Shown here one piece after another: positions 8,050-17,687 of a stretch of 64,000 bases of DNA; position 1 is the stretch's first letter; every line of letters begins with the position of its first letter. Made by a program: the position numbers and the translations under genes. The stretch lies in NCBI GenBank assembly GCA_963834945.1, contig CAWIDT010000007.1, positions 426,318 to 490,317 on the forward strand. Reading direction: 5' to 3'. Below the pieces are notes generated by a model. That model saw nothing but the letters and a program-made list of their open reading frames with translations. It had not been told where the DNA came from and made no database searches. The stretch is from R-RK-3 sp963834945 (GTDB lineage: Bacteria > Pseudomonadota > Alphaproteobacteria > Rhizobiales > Rhodomicrobiaceae).

Positions 8050-9203
8050 AAGGAGTTGCTCGCGAGGTCGTCGCGGAGAATGTCGCGGCCGACATCGCGC
8101 AGCACGCGCTTGCCGCATAGCGCCAGCGTGAGGTCGAGTTCCTTGCGGATGATCTCCAGCGCCAACGTCACGCCCTCCCGGCCCATGGCGCCCAGGCCAT
8201 AGAGGAACGGGCGGCCGATATAGGTGCCCCTGGCCCCCAGGGCGACCGCCTTGAGCACGTCCTGCCCGGAGCGAATACCGCCGTCGAAATGAATTTCGAT
8301 GCGGTCGCCGACTGCGTCGGCAATGCGCGGCAGCATCGAAATCGAGGAGGAGGCGCCGTCGAGCTGGCGCCCGCCATGGTTGGAGACGATCAGGGCGTCG
8401 GCGCCGCTATCGGCCGCCATTCTGGCGTCTTCGACATCCAGGATGCCCTTGATGATCAGCGGGCCGCCCCAGTGCTGCTTGATCCAAGCGACATCGTTCC
8501 AGGACAGCGACGGGTCGAATTGCTCGGCGGTCCAGGCCGACAGCGACGACAGATCGCCGACCCCCTTGGCGTGTCCGACGATGTTGCGGAACGTCCGGCG
8601 GCCGGTGCGCGCCATGGCCATGCACCAGCCGGGGTGAGTCGCCATTTCCAAGATATTCGCCAGGGTCAGCTTGGGCGGAGCGGACAAGCCGTTGCGCAAA
8701 TCCTTATGGCGCTGCCCCAGAACCTGCAGATCGACCGTGAGCACGAGCGCCGAGCAGCCCGCCGCCTTGGCGCGCTCGATCAGGCCGAGAACGAAACCCC
8801 GGTCGCGCATCACGTAGAGCTGGAACCAGAAGGGCTTTTTCGTCACCGAAGCGACGTCCTCGATCGAGCAAATGCTCATCGTCGACAACACGAAGGGGAC
8901 GCCGAACGCTTCCGCCGCCTGCGCGGCCAGCATTTCGCCGTCGGCATGCTGCATGCCCGTCAGGCCGGTCGGTGCGAGCGCCACCGGCATGGCGACCGTC
9001 TGGCCGATCATGGTGCTTTCCAGCGAGCGGTTGGACATGTCCACCAGCACGCGCTGGCGGAATTTCAGCTTGGCGAAATCCTCCTCGTTGGCGCGATAGG
9101 TGCCCTCGGTCCAGGAGCCCGAATCGGCATAGTCGAAGAACATCTTCGGGACGCGGCGCCGCGCCAATCGCTTCAGGTCCGCGATTTCAAGGATCGGCTG
9201 CAT
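8046..9203 (-). CDS. FMN-dependent alpha-hydroxy-acid oxidizing protein (LldD-like)
   Basis: A 385-residue TIM-barrel flavoenzyme of the L-lactate dehydrogenase/glycolate oxidase family. The N-terminus MQPILEIADLKRLARRRVP is typical. FMN- and substrate-binding parts include FWFQLYVMRDR, VLTVDLQVLGQR, the lysine strand LIIKGI, the active-site block SNHGGRQLDG with catalytic His and Arg, and GTYIGRPFLYGL near the end. The family oxidises L-2-hydroxy acids to 2-oxo acids. Whether lactate, glycolate or mandelate is used cannot be read from sequence. The DapA-family gene upstream on the same strand is 166 bases away and may be co-regulated. Confidence 0.9.
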   Translation of the reverse strand: MQPILEIADLKRLARRRVPKMFFDYADSGSWTEGTYRANEEDFAKLKFRQRVLVDMSNRSLESTMIGQTVAMPVALAPTGLTGMQHADGEMLAAQAAEAFGVPFVLSTMSICSIEDVASVTKKPFWFQLYVMRDRGFVLGLIERAKAAGCSALVLTVDLQVLGQRHKDLRNGLSAPPKLTLANILEMATHPGWCMAMARTGRRTFRNIVGHAKGVGDLSSLSAWTAEQFDPSLSWNDVAWIKQHWGGPLIIKGILDVEDARMAADSGADALIVSNHGGRQLDGASSSISMLPRIADAVGDRIEIHFDGGIRSGQDVLKAVALGARGTYIGRPFLYGLGAMGREGVTLALEIIRKELDLTLALCGKRVLRDVGRDILRDDLASNSF

Positions 9204-9369
9204 GGATGGCCCCGTGTGCTGATTGCGGCGGCGGCAAGGTGCGATGTGAGCCGGGCGCGATCATGGACCGGCCAGGCAAGACATCGATGCCTTCAACTGC
9301 TGCCGCCGGCAAGGATGAAATAGGTGCGCGGGCCGGTGCGTGCATCCGGCGCCCGCGTGATAGGCCCGC

Positions 9370-10293
9370 TCAGCCGCTCAGCGCCGCCAGATCGGCCTTG
9401 AACAGCTCGCTCTCAGCCAGCTTGGAGCGCAGGCGCAGCCAATCCGTCTCCGGCAGCGCCGAAAGCGGCGGATGCATGCGCCGCCATTCCAGGTCGTGCT
9501 GCAATTCCGCCAGCAGCCATTTGACGGACGGGATCAGCGGAAACTCCGAAATCGTCGCCCGGATCGCCGCCGCCGCTTCCAGCGCGCGCGCCCCCGCCTC
9601 CGTGCCGCGTGCCTTCCAACCGCGCGAAACGATCGCGCCGGTGACATTGGTTCCAGCCGAAATGCAGCCGGCGAAATTCACCTTCGGCGCACGGCCCAGC
9701 AGCAACTCGGCGCCGGGGAAGACCGCGAGCGTGGGAAGGTGCTCCACCAGGGCCTTCGCGTGGTCGAGATCGCCGCTGGAATCCTTGATGCCGGCCAGCG
9801 TGCGCGGGAAACGCGCCGCCAGCCGCGCCACCAGCGGGATCGGGTAGGGGACCGCCGAAACCTGCGGGATGTGATAGAGATAGAGGCTCAAATCGTCGCC
9901 GCATGCCTCTTCTATGATCGTGGCGACATAGGCCTCAAGCGCGGCGTCGTCGATATTCTTGTAGTAGAACGGCGGCAGCAGCAGCGCGCCGGAGAATTTC
10001 AGCTCGCGGGCGGCGCGCGTCAGCGCAAGCGCATCCTGTAAGGCGGCGGCGCCGGTGCCGACCATCATCTTACTCATGGGCAGGCCGGAGGATGCGACGG
10101 CGCGCATTGCGGCTAGCCGCTGCTCCAGGGAAAAGCTCGTCGCCTCGCCGGTCGTGCCGAGAAGGTTGATGCCATCGCAACCGCCTTCATTCAGCAGCCA
10201 GCGGCAATGGCGCACCAGCCGGTCCGTGTCGATGGTCAGGTCGGCTTTGAGAGGCGTGGCGGCGGCGGCGAAAATTCCGGCAAGCTTATGCAT
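9370..10293 (-). CDS. Dihydrodipicolinate synthase/N-acetylneuraminate lyase family protein (DapA-like)
   Basis: A 307-residue class I aldolase of the DapA superfamily. It has the GTTGEATSFS loop near residue 45, the tyrosine of LYLYHIPQ near 135 and the Schiff-base lysine in AGIKDSSGD near 160. The start is the ATG at 10293, preceded by GAGGA at good spacing; the longer open frame upstream reads through non-coding DNA. The housekeeping dapA usually sits elsewhere, and the neighbour here is an alpha-hydroxy-acid oxidase. This copy is therefore more likely a catabolic aldolase or lyase for a keto acid or sugar acid. The exact reaction is unknown. Confidence 0.88.
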   Translation of the reverse strand: MHKLAGIFAAAATPLKADLTIDTDRLVRHCRWLLNEGGCDGINLLGTTGEATSFSLEQRLAAMRAVASSGLPMSKMMVGTGAAALQDALALTRAARELKFSGALLLPPFYYKNIDDAALEAYVATIIEEACGDDLSLYLYHIPQVSAVPYPIPLVARLAARFPRTLAGIKDSSGDLDHAKALVEHLPTLAVFPGAELLLGRAPKVNFAGCISAGTNVTGAIVSRGWKARGTEAGARALEAAAAIRATISEFPLIPSVKWLLAELQHDLEWRRMHPPLSALPETDWLRLRSKLAESELFKADLAALSG

Positions 10294-10497
10294 AAGATCC
10301 TCGCAAAGGGTTCGCTCCGTCTTTTCTAATCGACATATTACAGCAAAAACAGCATTCGGCGACGTCCTGGCCTGAGAGCTTTCCGCCGATTTGCCCTGGC
10401 CGCGACGGTCCGATCCGGCCCGGCGGTGAATAACGGCGCCCGCGCGACGTTCCGCTTGATCCAGGCCGGCGAAAAGCATAAGACAACTCACGCATCA

Positions 10498-10573
10498 GGG
10501 GCCATAGCTCAGTTGGGAGAGCGCGTGAATGGCATTCACGAGGTCGTCGGTTCGATCCCGTCTGGCTCCACCA
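10498..10573 (+). tRNA. tRNA-Ala (GGC anticodon)
   Basis: A 76-base cloverleaf that includes the encoded CCA. The acceptor GGGGCCA pairs with TGGCTCC (one G-T pair), the D-stem is GCTC/GAGC, and the anticodon stem CGTGA/TCACG encloses the loop ATGGCAT with anticodon GGC. The T-arm is GTCGG-TTCGATC-CCGTC with one T-T mismatch. It reads GCC/GCU alanine codons. It lies just before the insertion-sequence cluster but is intact, and I found no second copy of its 3' end in the window. Confidence 0.95.
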
Positions 10574-10703
10574 ATTTTCCCAATGAGTTGCGCCTTGTCT
10601 CACTCGGCTAAGAGGCTGATGGGCAGATCGCGGGCTCCGGACATAATGCCAGATTAGACGCGCGACGTTCGTCGCGTATCACGCTTTCCTTTAGGAGGCG
10701 TGA

Positions 10704-10848
10704 ATGGACATCGAAACTCGCACCATCATCGATTGCGTCTAAGGCCTTGAAGAATCCCGGCGCGCTCACGAACAAGCAGATCAAGACCGTGAGTGGTGCG
10801 GCACTCACCCAGACGCCGGATAAGAAGAGGCCTTCGAAGAAGAAATAG
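10704..10848 (+). pseudogene. Small basic hypothetical protein, frame broken by one base
   Basis: A strong AGGAGG at 10693-10698 sits five bases before an ATG at 10704, but that frame stops after 12 codons. In the next frame a continuous peptide runs to a stop at 10846-10848, with SKALKNPGALTNKQIK and the end PDKKRPSKKK. It resembles the very small lysine-rich proteins of unknown function common in rhizobia. One extra base near 10730 would explain the break, the same error type as elsewhere in this part. The function is unknown. Confidence 0.35.
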
Positions 10849-11002
10849 CAGCTCAATGCGCTGGCGCAGCTTTGGCCGCTGCGTCGGCATATCAGTAGGT
10901 CGCATGACGTTAGCTAAGCTAAAAGCTGATTAAAACCCAATTCGGGCAGAGAGTGGGAGAGTGCATCGGGCCGCGTCAAGGCATCCGGGGCGCAAACTTA
11001 AC

Positions 11003-11110
11003 ATGACGAAAAACGATGAAATTAAGCGACTCGCTTTGGAGTTACTAGAAGATGCAGAAATGTCTAAGAGTCCGTTTGAGAATGGGGTTTTCAAATCAGT
11101 GTCGGTGTGA
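11003..11110 (+). pseudogene. Truncated small ORF cut by an insertion sequence (possibly AbiTii-like N-terminus)
   Basis: The 35-codon frame from the ATG at 11003 reads as a charged helical N-terminus (EIKRLALELLEDAEMSKSP) and stops just where the IS5-family element begins. The pattern of a helix with LLEDAEMS and a following ENGVFKSVS recalls the AbiTii domain seen in abortive-infection proteins. That resemblance is from memory and weak. The bases between 10849 and 11002 show no gene. Confidence 0.3.
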
Positions 11111-11149
11111 TTTACGCTTTCTATGTGGACACGACAGACGCGCGGCCGG

Positions 11150-11719
11150 ATGGCCGAGATTGAGCGGCGCACGAAAGCGCTATCCGAGTGATCTGACTGA
11201 CGCCGAGTGGGCGCGGATTGCGCCTTTACTGGCGCTGCGGCCAGGTCGCGGGCGCAAGCCGGGCGTCGATCTGCGCGAGGTTGTCAATGCCATCAGGTAT
11301 ATGGCGCGCTCTGGCGGAGGCTGGCGGATGCTGCCGAAGGATTTTCCACCCTGGCAGACTGTTTATTGGTGGTTCCGGCGCTTTGTTCGGCTGATGCTGT
11401 TTCGAACGATCCACGATGTGGCGCTGATGCTTGATCGCGAACGGGCTGGGCGCGAAGCAAGCCCGGAAGGCGGTGTTCTCGATAGCCAGACCGTTAAGGC
11501 TCCAGCAGCGCGGGAAAGGGGCTTCGACGGCGGCAAGCGGATCGTGGGACGCAAACGTCACATCGCCGTAGATACGGACGGGCGGCTCCTGATGGTAAAC
11601 CTTACGCCCGCTGATCTGTCCGACAGCGCCGGAGCGCAGATGATCCTCGACGCTATTCGCAAGCGCTGGCCATGGCTCAAGCATCTGTTCGCCGATGGCG
11701 GCTACGACCGCACACAACT
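11150..11719 (+). pseudogene. IS5-family transposase, frameshifted and 3'-truncated
   Basis: The DDE transposase of an IS5-family (IS1031-like) element. The body reads RYPSDLTDAEWARIAPLL, then FPPWQTVYWWFRRF, the first catalytic Asp in VLDSQTVKA, and the second in LFADGGYDRTQL. The natural start is the ATG at 11150 (MAEIERR), but an extra A near 11170 moves the rest into another frame. Right after YDRTQL the sequence changes to the left end of an IS66 element at about 11720. The third catalytic residue (Glu) is therefore lost, and the element cannot move on its own. Confidence 0.8.
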
Positions 11720-11809
11720 GTACGCACCCGGCGAGGGCCGTCTTGCAGGTGGGCTGGCGATGGTTCTTGGTGGTGACGCTTGATCCTTTCAGGAGATAGG
11801 TCCGTCACC

Positions 11810-12217
11810 ATGTCTGGATATAGGTCTTCGCCGCAATTCGAGATGATCGCGTCGACCCGTCGTCGATGGACGGATGCGCAAAAGCGGGAGATCGTCGCCG
11901 AGATCGATGCGCCGAATGGCTCAGTCTCGAAGGTCGCGCGGCGGTACAGCCTTCACACGAGCCTTCTGTTTCGCTGGCGGCGCGATTTGGCAGCGCCGCG
12001 GCCAGAGCCGGCGCCATTGCGTGCGGGGGCGCCGACATTCGTGCCGATCGCTCTGACGGCGCCTTTGCCGACGCCGCCGGCTTGGGCTCTCACCGTGCCG
12101 CCGTCTTCGACGCCGATCGAGATCCTGCTCGCGGATGGCCGCACCGTGCGGACGGCAAGCGATGTCGATCCGCAAGCGCTGGCCCGGATCGTGGCGGCGC
12201 TGGAGGCGCTTCGATGA
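11810..12217 (+). CDS. tnpA: IS66-family accessory protein TnpA (outer element)
   Basis: A 135-residue IS66 OrfA. It has an N-terminal helix-turn-helix (RRRWTDAQKREIVAEI...SVSKVARRYSLHTSLLFRWRRDL) and a proline-rich middle, and ends in VDPQALARIVAALEAL. I chose the ATG at 11810, which is close to the usual start; the frame is open to 11780. Its stop overlaps the tnpB start by four bases (ATGA), the standard IS66 layout. It helps transposition of IS66 elements but is not the DDE enzyme. Confidence 0.85.
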   Translation: MSGYRSSPQFEMIASTRRRWTDAQKREIVAEIDAPNGSVSKVARRYSLHTSLLFRWRRDLAAPRPEPAPLRAGAPTFVPIALTAPLPTPPAWALTVPPSSTPIEILLADGRTVRTASDVDPQALARIVAALEALR

Positions 12218-12435
12218 TACCGGTTCCAGCGGGGGTTCGTGTGTGGCTGGCGACTGGTCATACGGATATGCGGCGCGGTTTTCCTGGCCTCGCCCTGCTC
12301 GTGCAGGAAACGCTGAAAGCCGATCCGCACGCGGGCCATCTGTTCGTCTTCCGCGGCAAGCGAGGCGATCTGGTAAAAATTATCTGGCACGACGGTCACG
12401 GCGCGTGTCTGTTCTCCAAGCGGTTGGAACGAGGG
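12214..12435 (+). pseudogene. tnpB: IS66-family TnpB, 5' part (outer element, interrupted)
   Basis: The first 74 codons of IS66 Orf2. It begins MIPVPAGVRVWLATG, continues TDMRRGF and VFRGKRGDLVKIIWHDG, and reaches CLFSKRLERG at 12435. Exactly here the sequence switches to part of another IS66 element. The missing 3' part (KVIWPTPTEG onward, 42 codons with the stop) continues at 14446. The two pieces together give a complete TnpB of normal length (115 residues). Confidence 0.85.
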
Positions 12436-12569
12436 CGTTACCGCAACCGCCACTGGCTGGTTCAGGCACAGTCGAGATCGCGATCGGCGACGCGGTCGTG
12501 CGCATCCTCGGCCAGGTGGAGACTTCGGTGCTCGTCGCCGTGCTGCGTGCCGTGCGGAGGGCGTCATGA
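12436..12569 (+). pseudogene. tnpA: IS66 TnpA, 3' fragment (inner element)
   Basis: The last 43 or so codons of an IS66 OrfA, in the frame reading ALPQPPLAGSG, then VEIAIGDAVVRILGQVETS and a VLRAVRRAS end with TGA at 12567-12569. The stop overlaps the next ATG (12566), keeping the usual tnpA-tnpB overlap. The N-terminal helix-turn-helix is missing. Confidence 0.7.
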
Positions 12570-12919
12570 TCACGGCGGGGGCGGAGATTTAGGTTCTCGT
12601 GGCGACGCGCCCCGTGGACTTCCGGAAGCAGGCCGACGGCCTCGCCGCGATTGTGCAGGAGGCGCTTGGCGCCAATCCATTCTGCGGCGCGGTCTATGTG
12701 TTCCGTTCCAAGAGGATGGATCGCGTGAAGCTGCTGTGGTGGGACGGGACCGGCATCTGCCTGATGACGAAGCGGCTGGAGAATGGCCAGTTCCGCTGGC
12801 CTCCCATCCAGGACGGGATGCTGAAGCTGTCGGCCGCGCAGCTATCCGCGCTGCTCGAAGGCGTCGCGTGGATGCAGGCAGAGCGCCGCGACGTCGTCCG
12901 TCCGAGTGCTGTGCAATGA
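12566..12919 (+). pseudogene. tnpB: IS66 TnpB with in-frame amber codon (inner element)
   Basis: IS66 Orf2 starting MITAGAEI at 12566, then a TAG at 12590-12592, then VLVATRPVDFRKQADGL and onward to the TGA ending at 12919. Relatives usually have lysine (AAG) at the stop, so one base change can explain it. Restart at the GTG at 12599 would give a 106-residue protein with the conserved core (RMDRVKLLWWDGTG, WPPIQDGMLKLSAAQL). It is otherwise full length. Confidence 0.75.
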
Positions 12920-13029
12920 TCGCGCGGCATGACGACTCACCCACAAGGTCGATGATGCGCGCAGCGCCAGAATCAGCAACGCTCTGGCTCTTTCTCGGCA
13001 AAACAGCCGCCCCAAAGCCAGCGCGAACC

Positions 13030-14445
13030 ATGATGGATGTGAGCGAAACGCTGCCCGAAAATATCAATGCTCTGCGGGCATTGATCCTGGCCGAGCGCGC
13101 AGCCCATGCCACTATCGTTGCAGAGCGCAATGCCATCAGCACCGAGCGCGACAAGCTCGCGGCTCGCAACGAGCGGCTGGTGGCGATCATCAAGGAGATC
13201 CGCCGCGCGCATTTCGGCCGCAAATCCGAGCGCATCACTGACGACCAGCTGGCGCTGGCGCTTGACGAGCTCGAGACCTCGCTCGCCAAGACCGAGGCAG
13301 AGGAGGAGAAGGCCGATCCCGCGCTCAAAACCGAGCGCACGCGAAAGCGCCGTGCCAGCCGCAACGAGAACTCTCGATCATCTGCCGCATGAAGAGGTGG
13401 TGATCGAGCCGGAGAGCAAGGTCTGCCCCTGCTGTGCCGGCGAGCTGCACGTCATCGGCGAGGATACCTCTAAGCGCCTGGACAAGGTTCCGGCCAAAGT
13501 GCGCGTGATCGTCACGCGGCGCCCGAAATACGCCTGCCGAAGCTGCGAGAAGACCGGCGCGGATGACGTCGCCGGCATCATTCAAGCCCCGGCGCCTGCT
13601 CGACTCATCGAGGGCGGCCTGCCCACCGAGGCCCTTGTGGCCGACGTGGTGGTGAGTAAGCACGCTGATCATTTACCGCTCTATCGGCAATCGCAGATCC
13701 TGGCGCGTCACGGCGTCAGCATCGAGCGTTCGACGCTGGCGCAATGGGTCGGCGCCGCGGCCGCCGAGCTGCAGCCGCTGCACGATCATCTTATCGATCT
13801 GCTCAAAGCATCGCCTCGGCTGTTTTGCGATGAGACGCGCTGTCCCGTGCTCGACCCTGGCGCCGGCAAGACCAAGACCGGCTTCATGTGGGCGATCGCC
13901 CGCGACGATCGGCCGTGGGGCGGCATCGATCCGCCTGCAGTGGCCTACAGCTATGCGCCCGGCCGCGGCGGCGAGCACGCTGTCAAATTGCTCGCTGGCT
14001 TCACCGGCGTTCTGCAAGTCGACGGATACTCTGTCTACAAGCAACTGGCTGCGCCGGCACGGCCTGGCGGGCCGGTGACGCTTGCCTATTGCTGGAGCCA
14101 CCTACGAAGGCAGTTCTACGAGGTCTATGTCGGCGGCAATGCACCGATCGCGACCCAGGCGCTGGCGCGCATCAAGCCGCTCTACGATATCGAGGCCGAG
14201 ATCCGTGGCCTTCCGCCCGGCATCCGGCGCGCAATCCGCCAGGAGCGCTCCAAGCCGGTGATCGAGGCGATGAAACCTTGGTTCGAGGCGAGCCTTGCCA
14301 AGGTGTCGAAGGGCAGCAAGCTCGCCAAGGCGCTCCGCTACGGCCTCAACCACTGGGACGGCCTCTGCCTTCTCCTGGACGACGGCCGCATCGAGATCGA
14401 TTCCAACACCGTCGAGCGTTCGATCCGCGGTCTAGCTCTCACGAG
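13030..14445 (+). pseudogene. tnpC: IS66-family transposase TnpC, frameshifted and truncated (inner element)
   Basis: The IS66 DDE transposase. The N-terminal coiled region includes ERDKLAARNERLVAIIKEIR and the typical HFGRKSERI. One extra base near 13365 shifts the frame before the zinc-finger-like CPCCAGELHVIGED. The core follows with RLFCDETRCPVLDPG (first Asp), LQVDGYSVYK (second Asp), CWSHLRRQF, and IEIDSNTVERSIRGLAL (Glu). The last 80 or so residues are missing at the junction at 14445. All three catalytic positions are present, but the protein is split and has no C-terminus. Confidence 0.8.
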
Positions 14446-14571
14446 AAAGTCATCTGGCCGACGCCAACCGAAGGCGCGGTGTCGATATCCCCCGCGCAAT
14501 TGGGATATATGCTTGAGGGGATCGACTGGCGCGCGCCGCTGCACACATGGCGGCCGGAAATCGACGGGTGA
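14446..14571 (+). pseudogene. tnpB: IS66 TnpB, 3' part (outer element)
   Basis: Forty-two codons, read KVIWPTPTEGAVSISPAQLG, then YMLEGIDWRAPLHTWRPEIDG and TGA. This is the exact continuation of the tnpB fragment that ends at 12435. Confidence 0.8.
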
Positions 14572-14652
14572 GTGCGACGCCTCGGTGTGGCGCGCGCAGC
14601 TCACCTCAACAATTTCGTCATGGTGCTGATCAATGCAGGGCGCGAAGCAGCT

Positions 14653-15630
14653 ATGCTCGCACCCATGATGTTCGATCCGACGCAGCTTCCGGACGATGTC
14701 GCGACGCTCAAGGCCATGCTGATCGCCGCGGCGAAGCGCGCCCATGACGCCCAGACCCGGGCGAACACCCTCGACGGTGAGATCGAAAATCTGAAACTCA
14801 CCATCGCGAAGCTGCGGCACGACAAGTTCGGTTCATCCTCAGAGCGCGCGAGGCTGCTCGATCAGTTGGAGCTGCAACTGGCCGAACTGGAGGAGCAGGT
14901 TGCCCAGAATACGGCAACCGATGAGATTGCAGCGCTGCCAGCGGCCTCCAATGGCGAGCATGCCACGACAAGCAAAGAGCCACGCCGCCGCCCAGCGCGG
15001 CGACCGCTTCCCGCACACTTGCCGCGCGAACGCATCATCTATCCGCCATCGGCAGTCTGTCCATGTTGCTGCGGCACCAAATTCCGCAAGCTGGGCACGG
15101 ATGAGACCGAGAGCCTGGAACGCGTGCCGGCACAGTGGAAGGTTGTCGTGCATGTGCGCGAGAAGGTCGCCTGCCGCAAATGCGATACGATCGTCCAGGC
15201 TCCGGCGCCGTCGCATCCGATTGCGCGCGGCCGCGCTGGGCCGAACCTGCTGGCCGAGATCGTGTTCGGCAAATACCGGGCGCATCAGCCGCTCAACCGC
15301 CAGAGCGACATCCACGCCGATGAAGGCATTGATCTCGATGTCTCGACCATGGCCGACTGGGTTGGTTCTACGGCAGCGACGCTGATGCCGATCAGGGACG
15401 CGATCGAGACGCATGTCCATGCCGGCGAGCGCATTCATGTCGACGATACGACAGTGCCGGTGCTGGCCAAGCATAAGTGTCAAATCGGGCGCGTATGGAC
15501 CCACCTCCGGGACGACCGTCCGTTTGCCGGCAAAGCGGCTCCAGCCGCGATGTTCTACTACTCGCCCAATCGTGAAGGTGAGCATCCGGAGCGGCAGCTC
15601 GCGACCTACACCGGCATAATGCAGGCTGAT
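14653..15630 (+). pseudogene. tnpC: IS66-family transposase TnpC, 3'-truncated (outer element)
   Basis: About 326 codons of the DDE transposase of the outer IS66 element, in one open frame. It has a coiled N-terminus (TLDGEIENLKLTIAKLRHDK), the FGSSSER motif, a CPCCCGTKF...KLGTDETESLE zinc-like block, and the core up to RIHVDDTTVPVLAKHKCQ and YTGIMQAD. There it is cut at about 15630 by another sequence. The second Asp is just reached and the final Glu is lost. The frame is open from 14572; I prefer the ATG at 14653. Confidence 0.8.
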
Positions 15631-15805
15631 GTGGATCAGCGTCAGCGAATGACCCCGCTCCAGCTGGGCAGCAGTACACGCACATCTGTCGGGGTAGAGC
15701 CAACCCCAGCTCCACAAATCTCAGCAATCACAGGTCCTAACGAGCCCAATACCTCGCGCAAAGCGGGGTCAGTTTTGGACGCCGATTGGGGGTCAACATT
15801 GCGAG
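15631..15805. mobile_element. Remnant end of another insertion sequence (possibly IS21 type)
   Basis: Directly after the broken tnpC is a non-coding stretch that ends with GGGGTCAGTTTTGGACGCC and GATTGGGGGTCAAC (15768-15800). Similar repeated blocks occur at the ends of IS21-family elements. There is no transposase left. The family call rests on memory of the terminal repeat only. Confidence 0.35.
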
Positions 15806-15953
15806 CCGTTTGACACTCGTATTTAAAAATTAGTACGTCAGGCTTCTCGGACATTCATCTTCGTTTGTAACCCAGCTGTAACCCGGAGCGAATTAAACCG
15901 GAATAACCGGGCTGGGCGTTTCGAGACAAAATCTTTTAATTTCAATCGCTTGC

Positions 15954-16000
<47 letters not shown>

Positions 16001-16187
16001 ATAGAAAATGGCGGTCACGCCCGCTTTCCTGGAATTTCACGGTTTTTCTCTATATTACTGATATAGAACGATATTTCCGGATGATAAGCTCTGAAATGAC
16101 GCTATAGGCCGCACGGATATTCACTCCCAACTGTGCCCCAATTGTTCCCCAGAACGGCAGCGTCCTATAACAGAGGTTGTGGCCGTC

Positions 16188-17358
16188 ATGCCGAAACTCA
16201 ATAAACGCTTTATCGACGCTCTTAAACCCGAAGACCGCGACATCGACTATTTCGACGAGGCGCTTGCGGGGTTTGGGCTACGGGTTCGCAAATCGGGGCG
16301 TAAAGTTTATTTTGTACGCCAGCGCTTCAAGGGTAGCCAACGTCGGGTAACGATCGGGTATCACGGTGCGTGGACCGCCGAGACAGCCCGCACCGAAGCC
16401 AAACACATTCTGGGTGAACTCGCGACCGGGCAAGATCCAACAGAAGACATCCGCAAACAAAAGTCGGCGATAACAGTGAAGGCTTTGGGCGAGCGCTTTC
16501 TTAGCGAGTATGCGGATGTTCATCTGAAGCCGGCGACACGGCGTGAATATAGGCGGTCGGTCGAGATATTCATAACGCCGATAATTGGAAAACATGCAGT
16601 CCACGAGATCGAACGCCGGTCAATCGCAGAGCTTCATCACGGCCTCCGGCATATTCCCTATCAGGCTAATCGTACACTTGGAGTTCTGTCGAAGATGTTC
16701 AGCATGGCTGAGGTCTGGGGATGGCGCGCCGATAATTCGAACCCTTGCATTCGGGTCAAGAAATACCGCGAAGAAAAACGCGAGCGATTTTTATCGCCAA
16801 CTGAGCTACGGCGCCTTGGCCAAGCGCTGGACCAAGTGGAAGCGGAATGCCCTTCGGCGGTGGTCGCTTATAGGTTGCTCTTGTTGACCGGCTGCCGTTT
16901 GGGTGAGATCCAGACCCTGCAGTGGAAGTTTATCGATTTCGAGCAGAAACAAATCCGGCTGCCTGAGTCGAAAACCGGTGAGAAGGTCATCTACCTGACA
17001 GACGAAACGATTGCAGTATTAAACTCCGTGCCGAAGCTCCGGGGAAACGCTTATGTTGTCACCGGCTCGAAACTCGGCGGATATTTAACCGATTTACAAA
17101 AGCCCTGGCGCAGAATCAGAAAGCTTTCCGGCCATCGACGATGTCCGCATTCACGATTTGCGTCATACATATGCCTCGCAGGCGCTCGCGCTTGGCCAGA
17201 CTTTGCCGCTCATCGGCAAATTGCTCGGCCACACGCAGGTCCAGACGACAGCTCGTTACGCGCACTTAGCCGCCGATCCTGTTCGGCGCGCCGCTGCGGA
17301 AGTCGCGAGCCATGTCAAATCCGCTTTGAATGGCAACGCGGTCGGAGACGCACTATAA
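16188..17358 (+). pseudogene. Tyrosine-type site-specific integrase of the ICE (one frameshift)
   Basis: A phage-type tyrosine recombinase with an N-terminal arm-binding domain (LNKRFIDALKPEDRDIDYFDE...GFGLRVRKSGRK) and a SAM-like core-binding domain. The catalytic domain has the first Arg in LTGCRLGEIQTLQW and the Lys near ESKTGEK. An extra A near 17123 shifts the frame just before the second half. There IHDLRHTYASQAL (HxxR), LLGHTQVQTTARYAHL (His and Tyr) and the end at 17358 are all present in the +1 frame. The enzyme would be complete if the base were absent. AGAGG precedes the ATG at 16188. It should recombine the element at the fMet tRNA site next door. Confidence 0.88.
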
Positions 17359-17414
17359 TAAGATGAAGAGCGGCTGTCGGAGACGCTTAATTGACCGCAC
17401 TTATCGAGAAACCC

Positions 17415-17687
17415 ATGGGACGATTGATCGAGCTTTCCGCTGAAACCGAAGCCTTGGCGACAAAAATCGCAAAACAAAATGGGCAAACACTCGATGAGGT
17501 TGTCCATGATGCAATCATAACGCGCGCAATAGGCGCCGGTATCGCGCATCGGAAACGGAAATTGACGCCCGCTGAAAAACTGGCAGCGATCCAAGCGTTG
17601 TCCCGCCAACATGCCGAGCGTCCTACTTACGATACAAGGGGCATTGACGAAATCATCAACTACGATGAGTTCGGATTGCCTCGGTGA
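17415..17687 (+). CDS. vapB: VapB-like antitoxin
   Basis: A 90-residue protein with a short N-terminal strand-helix-helix part (MGRLIELSAETEALATKIAKQNGQT...DEVVHDAI) and a charged C-terminal tail (KRKLTPAEKLAAIQAL, EIINYDEFGLPR). This is the layout of Rv0623/PSK-type antitoxins. Its stop overlaps the start of the PIN-domain toxin gene (GTGA), as in most vapBC pairs. The ATG at 17415 is preferred over the in-frame TTG at 17391. It should bind its own promoter and mask the toxin. Confidence 0.8.
   Translation: MGRLIELSAETEALATKIAKQNGQTLDEVVHDAIITRAIGAGIAHRKRKLTPAEKLAAIQALSRQHAERPTYDTRGIDEIINYDEFGLPR

Larger units (their letters stand above)
12436..14445 (+). mobile_element. 2.0-kb internal fragment of a second IS66 element inside tnpB
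   Basis: The insert begins inside a tnpA gene and ends inside a tnpC gene, so both native IS ends are missing. It interrupts the outer tnpB between the codons for LERG and KVIWP without losing one. No convincing 8-bp target duplication flanks it; at best ACGAG occurs on both sides. It carries a tnpA 3' end (12436-12569), a complete tnpB with an amber codon, and a frameshifted, truncated tnpC. This could come from recombination between IS66 copies or from insertion followed by end loss, since normal transposition would bring the IS ends along. Confidence 0.7.

Noticed and set aside
10498..10573. tRNA-Ala as the attachment site of the mobile element
   Set aside because: The gene is intact, but no second copy of its 3' end is seen. 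The integrase lies beside a tRNA-fMet 3' half instead, more than 5 kb away.
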